DNA of 64,000 nucleotides from positions 23,987,936-24,051,935 of the forward strand of contig NW_024881327.1 of the NCBI RefSeq assembly GCF_018691265.1, written 5' to 3'. The translations under genes were made by a program, and so were the position numbers. This DNA comes from Tyto alba (taxonomy: Eukaryota > Chordata > Aves > Strigiformes > Tytonidae). Under the pieces are notes generated by a model, which did not search any database, was not told the DNA's origin, and saw only the letters and a list, made by a program, of their open reading frames with translations. This document shows positions 36,201-49,321 of the stretch, one piece after another; positions within the stretch are counted from its first letter, which is position 1; each line of letters starts with the position of its first letter.

Positions 36201-38933
36201 TGAAGAACAAATAAAGACCCTCATTAACTTCTAAACTTAAAAGCAGCATAACATGAATGAATAACAAATATCTTTTGTTGTTGATCCAGGGTGGGGGAGG
36301 GGAAACCTCACAAGAAACTACAAGCCTTGTAGTTGTCCTCAGTTTAAATTTAGATAGTGCCTCTAACGAGTATTCTTGTCATTAGGGGTTTTCCTTATTT
36401 CCATGAATATGCTATTTCTTCTAGAAGAAAATGTTTACATCACTGTATTTGAGTTTCTACAGTCTTTATTTTTAGTGCAGACAAGCTGAAATTGTTTATT
36501 ATGGGAAATATTGGCAATTTTTATTTTTTTCTTATCAAATCCTCCTTGCACAGTATATATACTTTTTTTTTTTTTTTTTTTTTCTATAAGCTTCCTGGTA
36601 CCATGATGTATTTAGTTGGCAGCACAACTCTCTTGAGAAAGTCACTAACAGTTGGGACAAATCAGTCCTCTGGCAATTCTAGGTTGCAGTTCTGAGTAAT
36701 CTGTGATTTAAGATCTGCCCTTTAGATCGCACAGATCTTTTTCGCTAGGATGACCCTGGAGTAGCTAACTTCCCTAGACAGGCCTCACAACTGCTTCATC
36801 CTCCATTTATCCCTCAGAGCTGTAGGAACAGGGAGAGGAAATCCATTTCACATGACCTTTTCCTTCTGTTTATGCTCTTCCAACAGCAAAAGGAGTGGAA
36901 GACAAAACCATGATGCAAAGTGTATTATTCATCATGTTACTTAAATTCTTCTCTGTTCTCTGATAAGTGTATTCTTCTCACTCTAGACCTCGCTGAATTC
37001 CTATATGGAAACAAGTACCATACATTTTGTGTAAAAGGCTTGCTGTCTCAAAGCCTTAATCTTAACATTCTGGACAAAGTCGATGTGCCGTAGGTGTCTG
37101 GTGCTATTTTATGCCCCCACAATGTGTGAAATGTCCTCGTGGAATTGCAGATGTGATATACCAGATACCTATAAACTTCTGATGAGGGAAGTGAGCACCC
37201 AGTGGTATTTAAAATGTCAGGTACCTGTTTTCCACAATCTAGGGTCTTGGAACAGGGTACTCAAGCCCTCCAAAGGAAGATGAGGCCCAACTCAAGCCTT
37301 CCCTCCCTGGAGGAGTGTGCACTGTGCCTCCCTGCTTGGAAAGTCCATCTCCTGACTGAAAAGGTTGCTGTCCGTCTCACTGGCATTTTCTTGCCATTTT
37401 TGAGGAGGTGGAATATATCGGGACTGATAAAAGATAGTGTGCACATTCTGTAACTTGGGTATCTCACTAAGTTCAGTCCGTGTATGAAAATGAATTAACC
37501 ACCATTGCTATATTTCAGTTTTCTCTATGCTTTTGAAAAATCACCGTCTGAACTACTTGGTACAGGCAAAACTGCCACTTTTAGTATCCCATAATATTCT
37601 ATGGAATCCCTAACATATCAAGTACTGCAAAAAAGGAAAGTAAAATTGCCTATCAAACTATGCAGCATATAAAAATGATGCCTGCGTATACCAAGAAATA
37701 GAAAAGAAATTTCTAAGGAAGCTGCTGTTCTAAGCAGAAAAAAGGGACACACAAATTGTTAATCCATCTTGCAGTCTGGCAGATTTACAAGACATTTTCC
37801 TTTTCAACTGGAAATATAGCAATAAAGCATTAAGGTTTAAATTATTCAAAATCAAGTACCAAACTGTACATTAATCTCTTAAATTTAGAAGTTTCAAATA
37901 CATTTTCCATTCTAAAGAGGCATGATACATTTTTCACCTAATAAAATGTATTTCTGTCAAAATATGCAATGATTTTGACAGAGGTTGAAGAAACAGTATG
38001 TAAATTTTTTCACATAAAGTTTGTGCAGACCCTTTAACTAGATAGTTTCTTATTAGAAAATTGATGCTTAAAGTTTAAGATTATTGCAATCTTCATTTCC
38101 TAATAGGAATTATTTGAAATGGCATTCATGTATTTTACCTGAAATTACTTGATGATCAAAGAGGTATGTAAAAGATTTTCCCATTAAGAACAAGCAACTC
38201 ATGAAAGAGCTGTAAGTAGATCTGGAATGGAATATAATAATGGAATGTAGTATCATCTTGTGAGAAGGCTAATAAATACTTCTCAAGGCCATTCTACAGA
38301 ACAGTCTTTTTTTCTTGACATTTATCAGCTTAATACAGGCTCCTAGATCAGAAGTTTTTTAGATATAGAATGAAAGTGTTGATCTGATTTTGCTAAGGTT
38401 TTGAGGCTCCTCGCATGGGGATCTGACAGTAAATATATTTAGGAAAGTTAATGCAGAGTAAAATCATATACCTTCTTCTGCATCTTACTTTTGCTAGCAA
38501 TAACAGCAGTGCTTGAGCAGATAACAGCAGATAATTAGTTGCTCAGGCAATGTTTCCTTCCAGAGTTTAAATCTCTCTCCCTTTTTCTTTTATGTGAGAG
38601 ATTATCTTTTTAATAATGTTTTCCTATAATCAGTTGAAACTCCATCACGCTAAGCATTAAATGTATACTAGAGTACCCCCAGAAAACCTTACAACCCTAA
38701 AAACCTGCCTTTGCTTGACTGTGCCAATCCCTGAATTCAGGAATTGCTTTGTGGGTCCTAATGTGAGCTGGGGCTACGTCCCCAGCATGCTAGATGTTCC
38801 TGCAGTTTTAGGGGACAGTTAGCTGGCATAGCAAGCTCTGATCTGTGTGTTTTAGTGCTGGGGGAGATCAGAAATCTGGCAAACAGAACAGCACAGGTCT
38901 CCACACCACACCTCCACTATTGACTGTAGTTCA
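33299..38933. other. Non-coding stretch, no gene recognised
   Basis: T21 at 36563-36583. Open frames such as 35190-35402, 37083-37283 and 37202-37453 (plus) are short and overlap frames on the other strand. Sequence near 36690-36850 and 37080-37400 is less AT-rich than average, but I could not link it to any element or exon. Confidence 0.6.
36563..36583. repeat. T21 homopolymer
   Basis: Twenty-one consecutive T residues after an AT-alternating CAGTATATATAC. Read on the minus strand this is a poly(A) run, but the sequence on that strand upstream of it does not resemble a retroposon I know. Confidence 0.85.
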
Positions 38934-38998
38934 GGTTGTGTTTGTTTTGGGTTTTTTTGGTTGTTTTTGGAGGGTTTTTTGTTTGTTTGTTTGTTTTT
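38934..38998 (+). repeat. 65-nt T/G tract (one interrupting A)
   Basis: All bases are T or G except A at 38971. It contains TTTTGGG units, GGTTGTTTTTGG and a final GTTTGTTTGTTTGTTTTT, the same type as at 8541 and 18083. Confidence 0.9.
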
Positions 38999-39461
38999 CA
39001 GGGCCACTAGCAAACCAGCCAGCACTGTACTGTAGCACAAGTGAAGGATTTTCTGTCTTTGAACTTGATGAAGTTCCTATTGACCCATTCTCTGCCTTGT
39101 TGCCCTGTGTTTGATTGCATCAGTCATGCACTCAATAAGTTAGATAAGGTAAAAAGAGGGAGGGGGCATTACTGACAGCCCCGATGTTTCCCTGCTCTGT
39201 CAATAGGAATACCAGTAATGAAATCTCACAAAACTTAAACCCTGTCTCTGTACCCTAGCAGAAGCTTTTAATTTATTTGTGTTTTTTTTTTTTTTTTTTT
39301 TTTTCCTCTTAAAATATACCCTACTTTCCAAGGTCCTTTCTGTTGTCTTTCCAATGGACAAACTTTATTTCCTTGTGTTGCCTCTTAATCTCCACCACAA
39401 AGTACCCTGGATCTCTGCTGAGGCTGAGAGAATCCCTTGTGGGTATACAACTCATTTGAGA
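38999..39461. other. Non-coding stretch containing a T23 run
   Basis: T23 at 39282-39304. There is otherwise no recognised element or gene in this short interval. Confidence 0.6.
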
Positions 39462-39503
39462 GTTTAATTAAACAGATAAGGTGTGGTTTAATTAAACAGA
39501 TAA
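39462..39503. repeat. 18-bp direct repeat with internal palindrome
   Basis: GTTTAATTAAACAGATAA occurs at 39462-39479 and again at 39486-39503, a 24-base period. Each copy begins with the palindrome GTTTAATTAAAC. The spacer is only six bases. It could be a replication-slippage duplication. Confidence 0.93.
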
Positions 39504-42500
39504 ATGACTGCATTTGCAAAACCAAATCAGTCTAGAACTTAAAATTTTCAATAATGACTGATATTTGATGGAAATTACTCTAATTCAGGTTCTGACCAAA
39601 AAAAAAAAAAAAATCCTGAATTTGCACACCAGCTTCAATATCTGATCTCAGTTTAAGAGTATGAAATGATGCCTGATTTCTTTCAAGATATGTATTATCT
39701 TTCATACTAATCTGTTTCTGTTGGTCAATATTTTTTTTTTCCTTTCAATTGCCATAACACAACCATAATTTCTCTTTGCCACTGTTCAGAATCTTTCACT
39801 CATACTGCAGAACAAGTTTCTCTCCTTTGTCCTGGTTTAGGGTTCTAAGATTTTATTCTGCTCCATTTCTCAGAGAACTTTGTATTTTGGTAGCAAAGAA
39901 AGCAACACAGATACCACATGCCACAGGAATCATAAATTCAGATTCTCATCAAATATCTTGGTTTCAATCTCTGTTACATCAAGATTCTTTATGTTTCCAG
40001 TCTGAGAATTTTCCTTAATGAAAATTTGTGTGTTGATTTGTCTGGTTGGAAACATAATCAAGAAGAGGTTGTGATCACTATACACCTTATACTTAGGTTG
40101 ATTTCCTATTCAGTAACAACCACTAAGTTTCTGCCACCAATATCTCTACCTTTACTGCATAAGCATTGTTTCAGCCCACAACTGTGCGAATGGAATTCAT
40201 CAGCAGTTATTTTTCTGCTAAAGATCAAAACAAACATCTGAAGGTGCTATTTGCTTTCCACCTTTTTCATAATCTTTGGGTGATGTCTTACCACTTTAGT
40301 TTATTATCCTGTGTTCCTTTCAAAGGTCTTTTCTGGTTGCTAGTAATAATGCAGTTGGTTTTATTCCAGCTATACACTTAAACATTTTTTCTCTTTGTGT
40401 GTTTCTTCCATGTAAGATGATGCAAACATTCAATAATTTTTCAAATCACTACAGAAATCCAATTGCTGGCTGTTCAGAGTGTTCACTTCTTCATGAATGC
40501 ATGCTATTTTACATCTTGTCTCTTTTCTGTAACAATTTGACACTGTTTCACCTTTTGTAATATCACAACACTATTTTCTTTGGGAATGTGATCTTGTGTT
40601 AGTGATTATTAGTTCCTTAGTAATTTAAGAGAAAATGTAAACTCTTGATCTGACTTATTTTGGAGTGCATGTTAGAGATTTTTAAAAAAAAAAAAAAAAA
40701 ACAAACAGTTTTTATTACCTGTCCTTTTTTTTATTTTCCAATTAAGTCTCTTCCTTATGTCACTTTCAAGCATAACCTTAGTTGTCATTTCTGTGATGAA
40801 AAGATCAAATTTTATATTCACTGATTACTTTCAATTATTGTTTTCTCCCTTGTTCACATCCCTTTGTTCAATATGTCCTCTTCAGATTTGCAAAGAAGTA
40901 GTTCTTCCACTAATTACAATTTTTGAACACATTTGTTTTGTCAGAGTTCTCAGGTCTTAGACAATATAAAAATATAGATGTTTGATGTCTTTCATTTATT
41001 TTCAAATGATTGCTATTATTCTAATCAGCTGAATGACTAATCTTCGTTGCACTTCAAGAAAAATCCAAACAATCCACCTAATTGCTCCAATTCTGTGTTT
41101 CATTTCTAAGCAAGGTATTATGGATACATGTTTTGTAGACAAGCACTTATCAAGTAAAGTAATCCAGATCATAATACCTAAACAGCTTATTAAGCTTACT
41201 GAAATATCAGAGTTGTTATTATTAACTTCTTTATTTCCTTGTTTCTTGCTAGCTAGAATGCTGAAAAAGAAGAAATAAAAAAAACCTTCATGGAACATTT
41301 TAACTCTTCATTAGTTGTAGATCGACAGAAAGAATTTAAGTTAATCGTACCTACTTAGACAACACAGGTAGTTCTTACATTATTCTTTAAAATAATGTAA
41401 AGGAATTCATAGTGGAAAGATTTTCACGTGGATAAAACAGTATCCAAGTCACCATCTTATATTAGTTGCAGTTACGTTGCTCCCTGTTTCTTTCATTCTG
41501 CCAAACTGAGATTGCTGAGCAAAATAGCCACAGCTCCACATATATCCTGTAACTGTAAATGTGTAAATGTATTGATTTTGATGCAGAAGAAATTCATAAA
41601 TGGTGTAAGTGTTGAGTCAACTTGATAATTATCTTGCATCTATTTTGAGATGTACTGAATGAGCTTAAAAATTATATAGGAAAAAAAATGACTGAACAAC
41701 GATGCCTTTATCAACAGGGCTAAATTGAATTTCTAAGGAAACTGTCAGTCCATCATCACTTCTCCCTTAATTTATGAGCTATTCTTATATGGAATCAGCA
41801 ACTGTACAGACACGATGGCAGTAACTGCTGGTTATTGCAGCAGTATTATCTAAATATGAGGTGTGTTGTTTTGTGATTTAGTAAAATCCTAACTTTTCTG
41901 GAAGAGGGAAATTTGAAAAGAATAAGAGTATTCTGAGAATCTGTACAATTATGACTTTGCACACCTATACTTCATACTAGATGTTTTCAAGTACTCCAAG
42001 AATACTTTTGACACTTTGTATACGTTGTTCTATTGCAGAAGAAACAAATAAAATACAAACATTCTGATTCTGCCAGACACTCTGTCATTTAAAAGATGTC
42101 ACCTTGAGTTAAAGCTGGCAGATTTGTTGGTAGTGTAGATTATTCATTTTATTTCTCTTTTTCCTAACTGATGAGAAAATTCTTTTTTTTTTTTTTTTTT
42201 TTTTTTCTAAAGCAAGCAGTGTTTCAATAATAATTTTTATCAAATGCTTCAAAAGGATTTTAAAGTGTTGAAATGATACATAGTGGCAGGCCATTCTTAT
42301 AACAAATGGTGTATATTGACAGGCACTATATATTATTGTCATAGGTAGGGCTGTGTAAATAATGCCATTTCTGATACTAATGGAAGGTGGAGGAAGGAGA
42401 CTTATTATTTTTCTTGTTGGACATGAAATATTGTTACTCAGGAAAACAAACAAAAAGTCTATTCAACTTCTCTATTCCATACAAAATGGGACAGACTTAA

Positions 42501-45214
42501 TTAGATGGAAAATACATCCTGAAATATAAAGCTTGATTTAGTTGTTGATATTTCACTCTTCAGAAATTGTCTGCACAACAAATACCTATCACTTACAAAT
42601 TATTATTTTCATGTATTGTTATTGTTATTACTGCTACTCACAAATACTTAAATCAAAAGTCTTGATTTTAAAATTATTTTCCCTTAGTTTTGGTTGAAAA
42701 GTTTTGCCAAATTTAGTCATTCTGAAATTGCTAACCATTTTTACTAATTTGTCTTTCCAAAAGAAATATTGATTACTACCAGGTAGTCCAAGGAAGGGGT
42801 TCCATGCATTCATCGTTTTTTTCTCCTGAGCCAGTCAGTGATTTATTTTCCTGTTTTGTTTTTGGAGGGCTAATGGAAAGAATTTATCGCAAGTGGAGAC
42901 CAGGTCCCAGTTCTTGAAAATCTCACGAGAGGTGGAGTCGGGCAGCTCTTGGGAGAAGCAAGCAGTGAGCTCAGTGTGGCTGTTGCATCAGCTGGGGAGA
43001 AAGTGGGGAACATCTTCCATACAGAGGGGCTTGTGCTAGGACAAACGTGGGTGAACCTGGACACCTCTTTCTGCAGATACCGACTGGGTTCATTGCCTAA
43101 TTTCTATGACTGCTTCTCAGCCACCTTCTCTCCCCACCTTACCCACATGCAGTGCAGTTTTCCCTCCTCCTCTGTTTTGCTATCAGAAAAACAATTACCA
43201 TAGATTGAGATGAGCTTGGTTTTTATCCTGATTCCCTTGTGGTAAAGAAATTATGGATGGTAATAAGCCTCATGGTATCAGTTTTCTAGGAGTGAGTGCT
43301 TCATTTTATAAATGTATGGTAGTTCTGTTAATGAACGCATGTCATTCTGGTGAACTAGTTATCACTCAGGATAACACTCTAGGGAATGGCTGGAAAGGGA
43401 GAATCTAGAAGTGGAGCTACTGGGCATTCCTGGGGACCTGCAGCCATCAAAAATGAGAATTGCAAGTGACAGGTGTGCCTCAAACCCCACCTTGTGTCTT
43501 GTTTCCTAAATAGGAAATCTTTTATCTAGGGCAGGGGCTCAGAAAGGCAATTATTTTTTTTTCTAGATTACTTAAAAGAATTAAGGCCTTAAAGTTTGTT
43601 CCTCTACACTCAGGTTTCCTTTTTAAAAACTCCAGCTCCTTCTCCAAGTGACATATTAGAAAATACCTCAGATTAAAAGCTGATCTTAAAACCCACCTCA
43701 GTTATAACACATACGTCTATGTTTGTAAATGAATTTGAATTTATTAACTGATAGATTAGACTTTTATTGATCTTAGACATGTAACTGAATTTAAATATAT
43801 CTCTCAGGTTAATATGAAAATGTCTGGGCACTGTACCCAGATTAATCATTAGTAGTCAGTTAACTTTTTCCTTCATTTGGAAAAACTAAATAAAAGCAAA
43901 ATCTCATCTAATTTTAGAGATAATCACTGTAAATTAATTAGAGGATTGAGGAATATAAATACTAGTTTAAAACCTTAAAGGGATGTCCTGATTTTCACTG
44001 CCATCAAAAAGTTTGGGTTTTTATGAACATGTTTGTGAGGATCTATGATGTGTCTTCATATCAAGCAGTATTATAGCTAAAATATTCTAACTGATTTTCT
44101 GATTCTCCCCTTACATTCACTTCTACTTGAAGAGTAGGTCAACACAGTGAAGACATTTTTATTCTCTCTTAGCTTTCAGTGATTATGTTTGATTATTTTT
44201 TTTTTCATTATCTGTAGTTCATGCTGATCAGATAAGAGCTGACCTGAGAAGCAAGCCCAGTGATATGTGGGGTCCAATATGCAGTTCCTGACAGTAGAAG
44301 ATGTACAAAAAGAATGTACAGGGACCTTGCATAGATTATTTTAGAATGACTTGATGACAGGGAAAATTTCTTAGTACACAATATTTTAAGATTTACTCAT
44401 TCCTTCTAGGTTTCTAGAGCCTATATAACTAATATCCTCAGTTATTTAGTTTATGTGTGCTTGCTTTTTTAATATCCAAAAATACTGCTGTCTGGTAGAT
44501 TTTTTCCTTGCAATATATTGCATTTGACAGCTTAAACATTACTATTAAGCCAGCTACTGTATACTGCATGTTCTGGACTCCATCCTAAACTTTCCTATTG
44601 AAACAAATGCATATAGCTGTTTGCTAACTTTTAAAGTCCTGATCTATGACGTTTCAGTATTTAGTTTGTGGTAGCTGATATTTGTGATTAATTATTATTT
44701 TATTATATACTGCATATGTAATATGTATTTATATAAAATGTTACATGTATATAATACATACAATATTTATGATTTTGTGATTTTTGCCTTTAAAATAATA
44801 TTTTACGTTGAATTATAAATAGGAGGCTTGTAATGTAATGCCTTATGTTGCTCTCATGCAGTTTAGTATTTTTGTCAGTCTCAAGTTTCGTGGGTATGTG
44901 GAATTAGCGAAGACTAGGTTTACACTGTTACACAGACTTGGCATTTCCCTGCTGTTCCCTTCCTCCCTCCTGCCTCCCCTCCATCCTGGACTCCCCTCTC
45001 TAATCTTTTGTGTGCCCAGTGGAGGATTTCAGTGTGCTTACTTGGCAATTTGTAGAGCAATGTTGAGATAAGCGAGTGCTATAAGAGTACAGCTTGATGA
45101 TATATTTGATTTGACTCATAAAGTGGCTAAAAGGCTTCAGCCTTGAGTTCCTATCTCCATCCTTGCCATTATCCAACTGTGTTGGATCCATTCACAGCCT
45201 CCCAGAGTGATGCT
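39504..45214. other. 5.7-kb non-coding stretch
   Basis: A16 at 39598-39613, A18 at 40684-40701 and T24 at 42183-42206. A very AT-rich self-complementary stretch lies near 44690-44775. The segment at about 42880-43170 is richer in G and C and open on both strands (65-84 codons), but no domain is visible. The 114-codon minus frame at 42109-42453 runs through the T24 run (as KKKKKK) and is not credible. Confidence 0.6.
42183..42206. repeat. T24 homopolymer
   Basis: Twenty-four consecutive T residues. On the minus strand it would be a poly(A) run; no retroposon body was recognised next to it. Confidence 0.85.
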
Positions 45215-45300
45215 GTGTTCATATAATCATACACCTGTTGGCTGGAAGTGATCTCTGGGGATCCCTAGTCTCAAAGCCTAGTCTCAAGACTTGCAATAGT
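45215..45300 (-). mobile_element. Short eroded CR1 3' end scrap, minus strand
   Basis: CATATAATCATACACCTG followed by TTGGCTGGAAGTGATCTCTG and GGGATCCCTAGTC resembles the reversed CR1 terminus: octamers, then GGTTGGAAGGGACCTCTGGAG, then the TCTAGTCCAAC-type block. About 50-60 bases are convincing; the right edge is a guess. A RepeatMasker hit would settle it. Confidence 0.55.
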
Positions 45301-46699
45301 AGTTCACTGCAGAAAACTGGGAGAGCATTATCTGTTTGCAATTTTTTTGAATGCCAGATGGAAAGTTAATGTGATAAATCCCGTACCTTACTCGTGTATC
45401 CGTTTGCATTAATAAACTGGAATTGGCAAATAATCCAGACCCCAGGATTGTAGTAGTGCTAGAGGGCTAATAATGCTAGTGGTCTGAAGGGTAGGAGGCA
45501 AGGTTTCCCTTTTGAGGAGAAGATAACCAAGGATTAGGTGACTCCATTTTCATTTGGAGCTCTTACTTCATACCGTTTAGCTGCATACTAGAGTGCATAC
45601 TCTAACTGGACACTGATATGTTTCTTAAAACTTGCTTAAGATATATACCAAGCTGCATCTGTTATTTCTGAAAATATCATACAAAATCTACAGAGCCATA
45701 TTAGATGTTGCTTTTGATTTATTCTGTTTTTCTTTATTCAGGAGAGCATGATTTAAGATAATTATGTAAGTAATTTCTTACTGTTTTCTGGAAGGCTCTA
45801 TTCTCCATTACCTGTACTTCAGGCTTAATAACTCTAACCTCAGGGTGAGGGACCAAGAGGAAGAATTTGAGGAGAGCAAACAACAATAGCTAATCAAGCA
45901 TAGTAATGACGCAAAGCTTATTTTCTTGTTTATCTAAACTGTCTGTGGCAAACCAGGGCCTGATTCAACACCTCTCTAAGTTAGTGACTGATAGTTTGAT
46001 GTCAGTTTGCAGTATCTGGCTCAAAATTTTCTCACACAATGAAAATGAAGAATTACTTAGCTTTTACTAAAAATTTGGAGACAGAATTATTAATTAATTC
46101 ACAACTTTTTGCTCTGCTCGATTCTCATGTCTGTGGTTCATTGTTTTGATCCTTTTAATCAAACACTCTCCCCTCAAATAAATAGTCCTTACCAGATCTG
46201 TCAGATAGGTATTTGCATAAATATGAGAGGCAATCATGATAAAAATATATAATTTTCTCTTAAGTAGCATACTTGCAATAAATTCAGGTAAAAATATCAT
46301 TGCATTGTTAAGATGTAAAAATGCATAGAATGTTTTTTTTCTATAGCTGTAAGACATAGAAGAAAAAGTATCATTAGGGAAGTAATAGAATTCATGTCAA
46401 CAGTTATAAATACTAATTTTTATTTAAGACCTTGATAGTTTCCTATTGCAGAATATTTCTAAAAAATAGGAAGTTTAAAGAGAGGAGAAGGCATTTCCCC
46501 CATCCCACACTCCTTTGTGGGAAACGAATCCCTGCAGGGACGGTCGGATTTGTACTTTTGATGGATTTCTACGTGCTGTGTTGTAGCCCTCTCCTTCCCC
46601 ACTAGTCTCTTCTACCCCTATCTTGATCCTTTCATTGCTCTTGCCTTATGCTAGTCTATACCTCTTCTAACAAACTCTCTGCAAATGTATGTGGCCTTT
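45301..46699. other. Non-coding stretch, nothing recognised
   Basis: Unique AT-rich sequence. A minus-strand open frame at 46094-46357 (87 codons) has no domain signature. Confidence 0.6.
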
Positions 46700-46880
46700 G
46701 GAAGTTACTAATCTGGTTTTGCATTCTGTGTCTGTTTCCCATATCCATAATCAGAATTATCTACTGTGACTGTAAACTTGTGGAGATAAGCGCTGTTTCT
46801 CCCCCGGGCACTATCGCAGTCTTTGTTGGGTCCGCAGCACTACTGCAGGGCTGTGCAATAATGATGATTAATGACTCTGC
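46700..46880 (+). mobile_element. Probable ancient L3/L2-type (CR1 clade) element tail
   Basis: TTTTGCATTCTGTGTCTGTT, then a short spacer, then GTGACTGTAAACTTGTGGAG and GCGCTGTTTCTCC, ending with GGGCTGTGCAATAATGATGA. This order (CTGTGTCTGTTTCCC, ACTGTAAGCTC, a GGGAC/GCTGT block, then AATAATGAT) is what I remember of old L3/L2 3' ends shared by amniotes. The match is from memory and patchy. A chance open frame (46648-46908) crosses it and is not a gene. The alternative is unrelated unique DNA. Confidence 0.4.
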
Positions 46881-49016
46881 AAAAATCCTATTACTACGGC
46901 TGGCTTGAAATGTCCCTGACAACGTTTCATCTGTAGATGCTGATTCATAGACCTCAAAATGTGTCACCTGAAACATCTTCAAACTGAATCCCTGAGCTGC
47001 TGTCTGGACTCTGCCAGTCTGCTCTGTCTCTTTCCCTGACAGCTGCCTGAAGCCTCATCCTCCTTTCCCCACCGGCATGATACTGCTGTGCACTAAGCTC
47101 TTCAGCTCTTACAGTGCCACGTGTCACCTCATACCTTGCTGACCAACCACTGAACCCTTGCAGTTTTGCTCAAGAGAGGTAGTGCATTTTTTCTGTCTCC
47201 TTGTAGTGGGTGGGAGTGCATCTTTCACCCCAAAACACCTTCTCTGCTAAGATTTCTGCTTTGTACCAACCTGTACACAACAAACACATCTGATCCAGAC
47301 TTCTGCCTGGGATAAATATGTAACACTCGTTAGCAAAGTGACAGTGGCTTTGTGCTGATTCCCGACATCGTCCAGGTTGCTATAAAATCTGGTACTGGAT
47401 CATTCATAGAGGCAGGTCAAGAACCAGCCTAGGACAGACTCCAGAGAATTCCCAGGAGCCTGGGCTGGAGGTTGAATTAATGCAGACCCAACCTCCCAGC
47501 AATTTATTTGGGCCAGATGGAGTGGAGAAGGTAGAAATGCAAAATTTCAGAGTGTGATGGAGTATAGTCCATCAAAAGATAGCATATACTGAACTCTACC
47601 TATATGCACTGTGTACACTTTGATCCTATGCAAAAGCCAGTTGTACAGATGTAAGACATGGAAATGACAGGGCTCTTGTGTAAATTTTCTTTTGGACATT
47701 CTCTTCACCATAGAACCGTGCGTGTAGCCTGAGGAGCTCTGGCAGACCTTAACTGCCATGCTTTGGAATCTCTGGCAGCAGCCCCAAACTGGTAGGTAAT
47801 AAATATATAAAAAACATGGGAAGAATTTCTGTGACTTCCCAACTTCATTCTAGAATTAAAGTTTTGAATTCTTCCAGAAGGACCAACCTTCCTTTTTACT
47901 GGAAAGGCAATAGTCCACAAGAATTATTTTCTGATGACACTTTATGGCGCACCTGACATATAATTGCTGAAAAATTCTCCACAGCCATTTGCTTTCAAAA
48001 TTAAATTTGTGCATGAAATGTCTGCAGTGAGTAGCAAGTTGAGTAATAAGGAGTTTCTATCGGTACAAGTGTTTTGAGAGGTGAAATACACGTTTTGGTC
48101 CTAGTGCTTAAAATTCTGAGTTAGTGTTAGGAATCAGATTTCAAAGTTAACTTCTGCTGTGAATACTTGTGCAAGTAAATTTTAAATGTATGTTTGCTCA
48201 TGTGGATTTGTTCATTCATTCATTTATAAAGGGGAAATATTATCAAAGCTTTCAGATGAATAGGATATTCCTCTTAAATCTCCAGTAGGGAATAAGTAGA
48301 GGAGAAAAACTGCCTGCTGTATCACAAATCAATCCTGAAATATGAAAATGAATAATAACCTATTGAATCATTTCAGTTTTTTATGTTAAACAAAATATCT
48401 TTGATATTTAATGAGTAGGAGAAACACTCATTATGCTAAGCTTTTCTATTATTTTTCCTTTGTAATTATTTTTTAACATAAATTTATCCAGAAGTCAGTG
48501 CCTCTCCATTCCAAAGGAAGAAATATATATAGACAGAATTATGCCAGAATGAAAAAAGAAATTGAAGAAGATACACAAACTGCACTAAGAACTGCAGTAA
48601 CTGCATGCACAAGTTTAGGCCCTTGTTGACCTGGTCAGGAAGGCACTGATATATTAAGTTATTTATTTTACATATAGTTTGTAACATGATGTTAAATGAT
48701 TAATTAAAGGTAACTACTCATTAGATATTGAAGGAAACCTATAGGAGAGTGAGGAGAATTTTTTAGAGCGATCAGCCTGATGACTTGTTGGTTTCTACTT
48801 GCAAAGAGAGCATCCTCTCTGATGAGTAAACCTTCAGAGAAATGGAGTAAGAGATTATAGAGGAAAGTTTAGATCCTGAGGAAACTTTTATCAATACTGA
48901 GATCAATGAGGCTGTGCAACCCTTCTTAGGAAAACCTTGTTCAAGCTGTTCCATAAGGAATCAGATAAAAGATGTGAAAATGTACATGAGAGGAGAAAAG
49001 ATATTTTTTCAGATAA
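46881..49016. other. Non-coding stretch before the minus-strand LTR
   Basis: The part up to about 47480 is less AT-rich than its surroundings and the rest is ordinary. No exon, RNA gene or transposon recognised. Confidence 0.6.
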
Positions 49017-49021
49017 GGCAT
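49017..49021. repeat. Left target-site duplication of the LTR (GGCAT)
   Basis: GGCAT immediately precedes the LTR's TG end and is repeated exactly at 49575-49579 after its CA end. A 5-bp duplication is typical of ERVL-type integrases (ERV1 usually 4, ERVK usually 6). Confidence 0.88.
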
Positions 49022-49146
49022 TGTTGTGGTTTAACCCAGCAGGCAGCTAAACACCACACAGCCATTCACTCACTCCCCTGTTGTGGGATGGGGGAGACAA
49101 TCAGAAGGGTAAAGGTGAGAAAATTTATGGATTGAGATAAAGACAG

Positions 49147-49152
49147 TTTAAT
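49147..49152 (-). promoter_or_regulatory. LTR polyadenylation signal (ATTAAA)
   Basis: TTTAAT on the plus strand, so ATTAAA on the LTR strand, within CCTATTAAACTGTC, where this LTR family carries its poly(A) signal. The sister LTR at 19.7 kb has ACTAAA at the matching place. Confidence 0.55.
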
Positions 49153-49313
49153 AGGACAGAAAAGAAAGGGAAAATAATAATAATGATAAAAGAATTTACA
49201 AAACAAATGGTGGACAGTGCAGTTGCTCACCATCCACTGACCAGTGCACAGTCAGTCCCCAAGCAGCGGGCTGCCACCCCAAAGCCAACTCTTCCCAGTT
49301 TTATTGTTCAACA

Positions 49314-49321
49314 TGACGTCA
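49314..49321 (-). promoter_or_regulatory. Full CRE palindrome (TGACGTCA) in LTR U3
   Basis: A perfect 8-base cAMP-response/ATF-type element about 10 bases upstream, on the LTR strand, of the position where the sister copy has its TATA box. Here the TATA itself has decayed to CAATAAAAC. In the sister LTR the CRE has decayed to GGATGTCAT. CREB/ATF binding is inferred from the motif alone. Confidence 0.5.

Noticed and set aside
39826..39836. TGTCCTGGTTT, like the 5' end of the LTR family
   Set aside because: Similarity stops after 11 bases; nothing downstream follows the LTR.
46648..46908. 86-codon frame with hydrophobic stretches resembling a membrane protein
   Set aside because: It overlaps the probable L3/L2-type tail and has an opposing frame; hydrophobicity follows from T-rich DNA.
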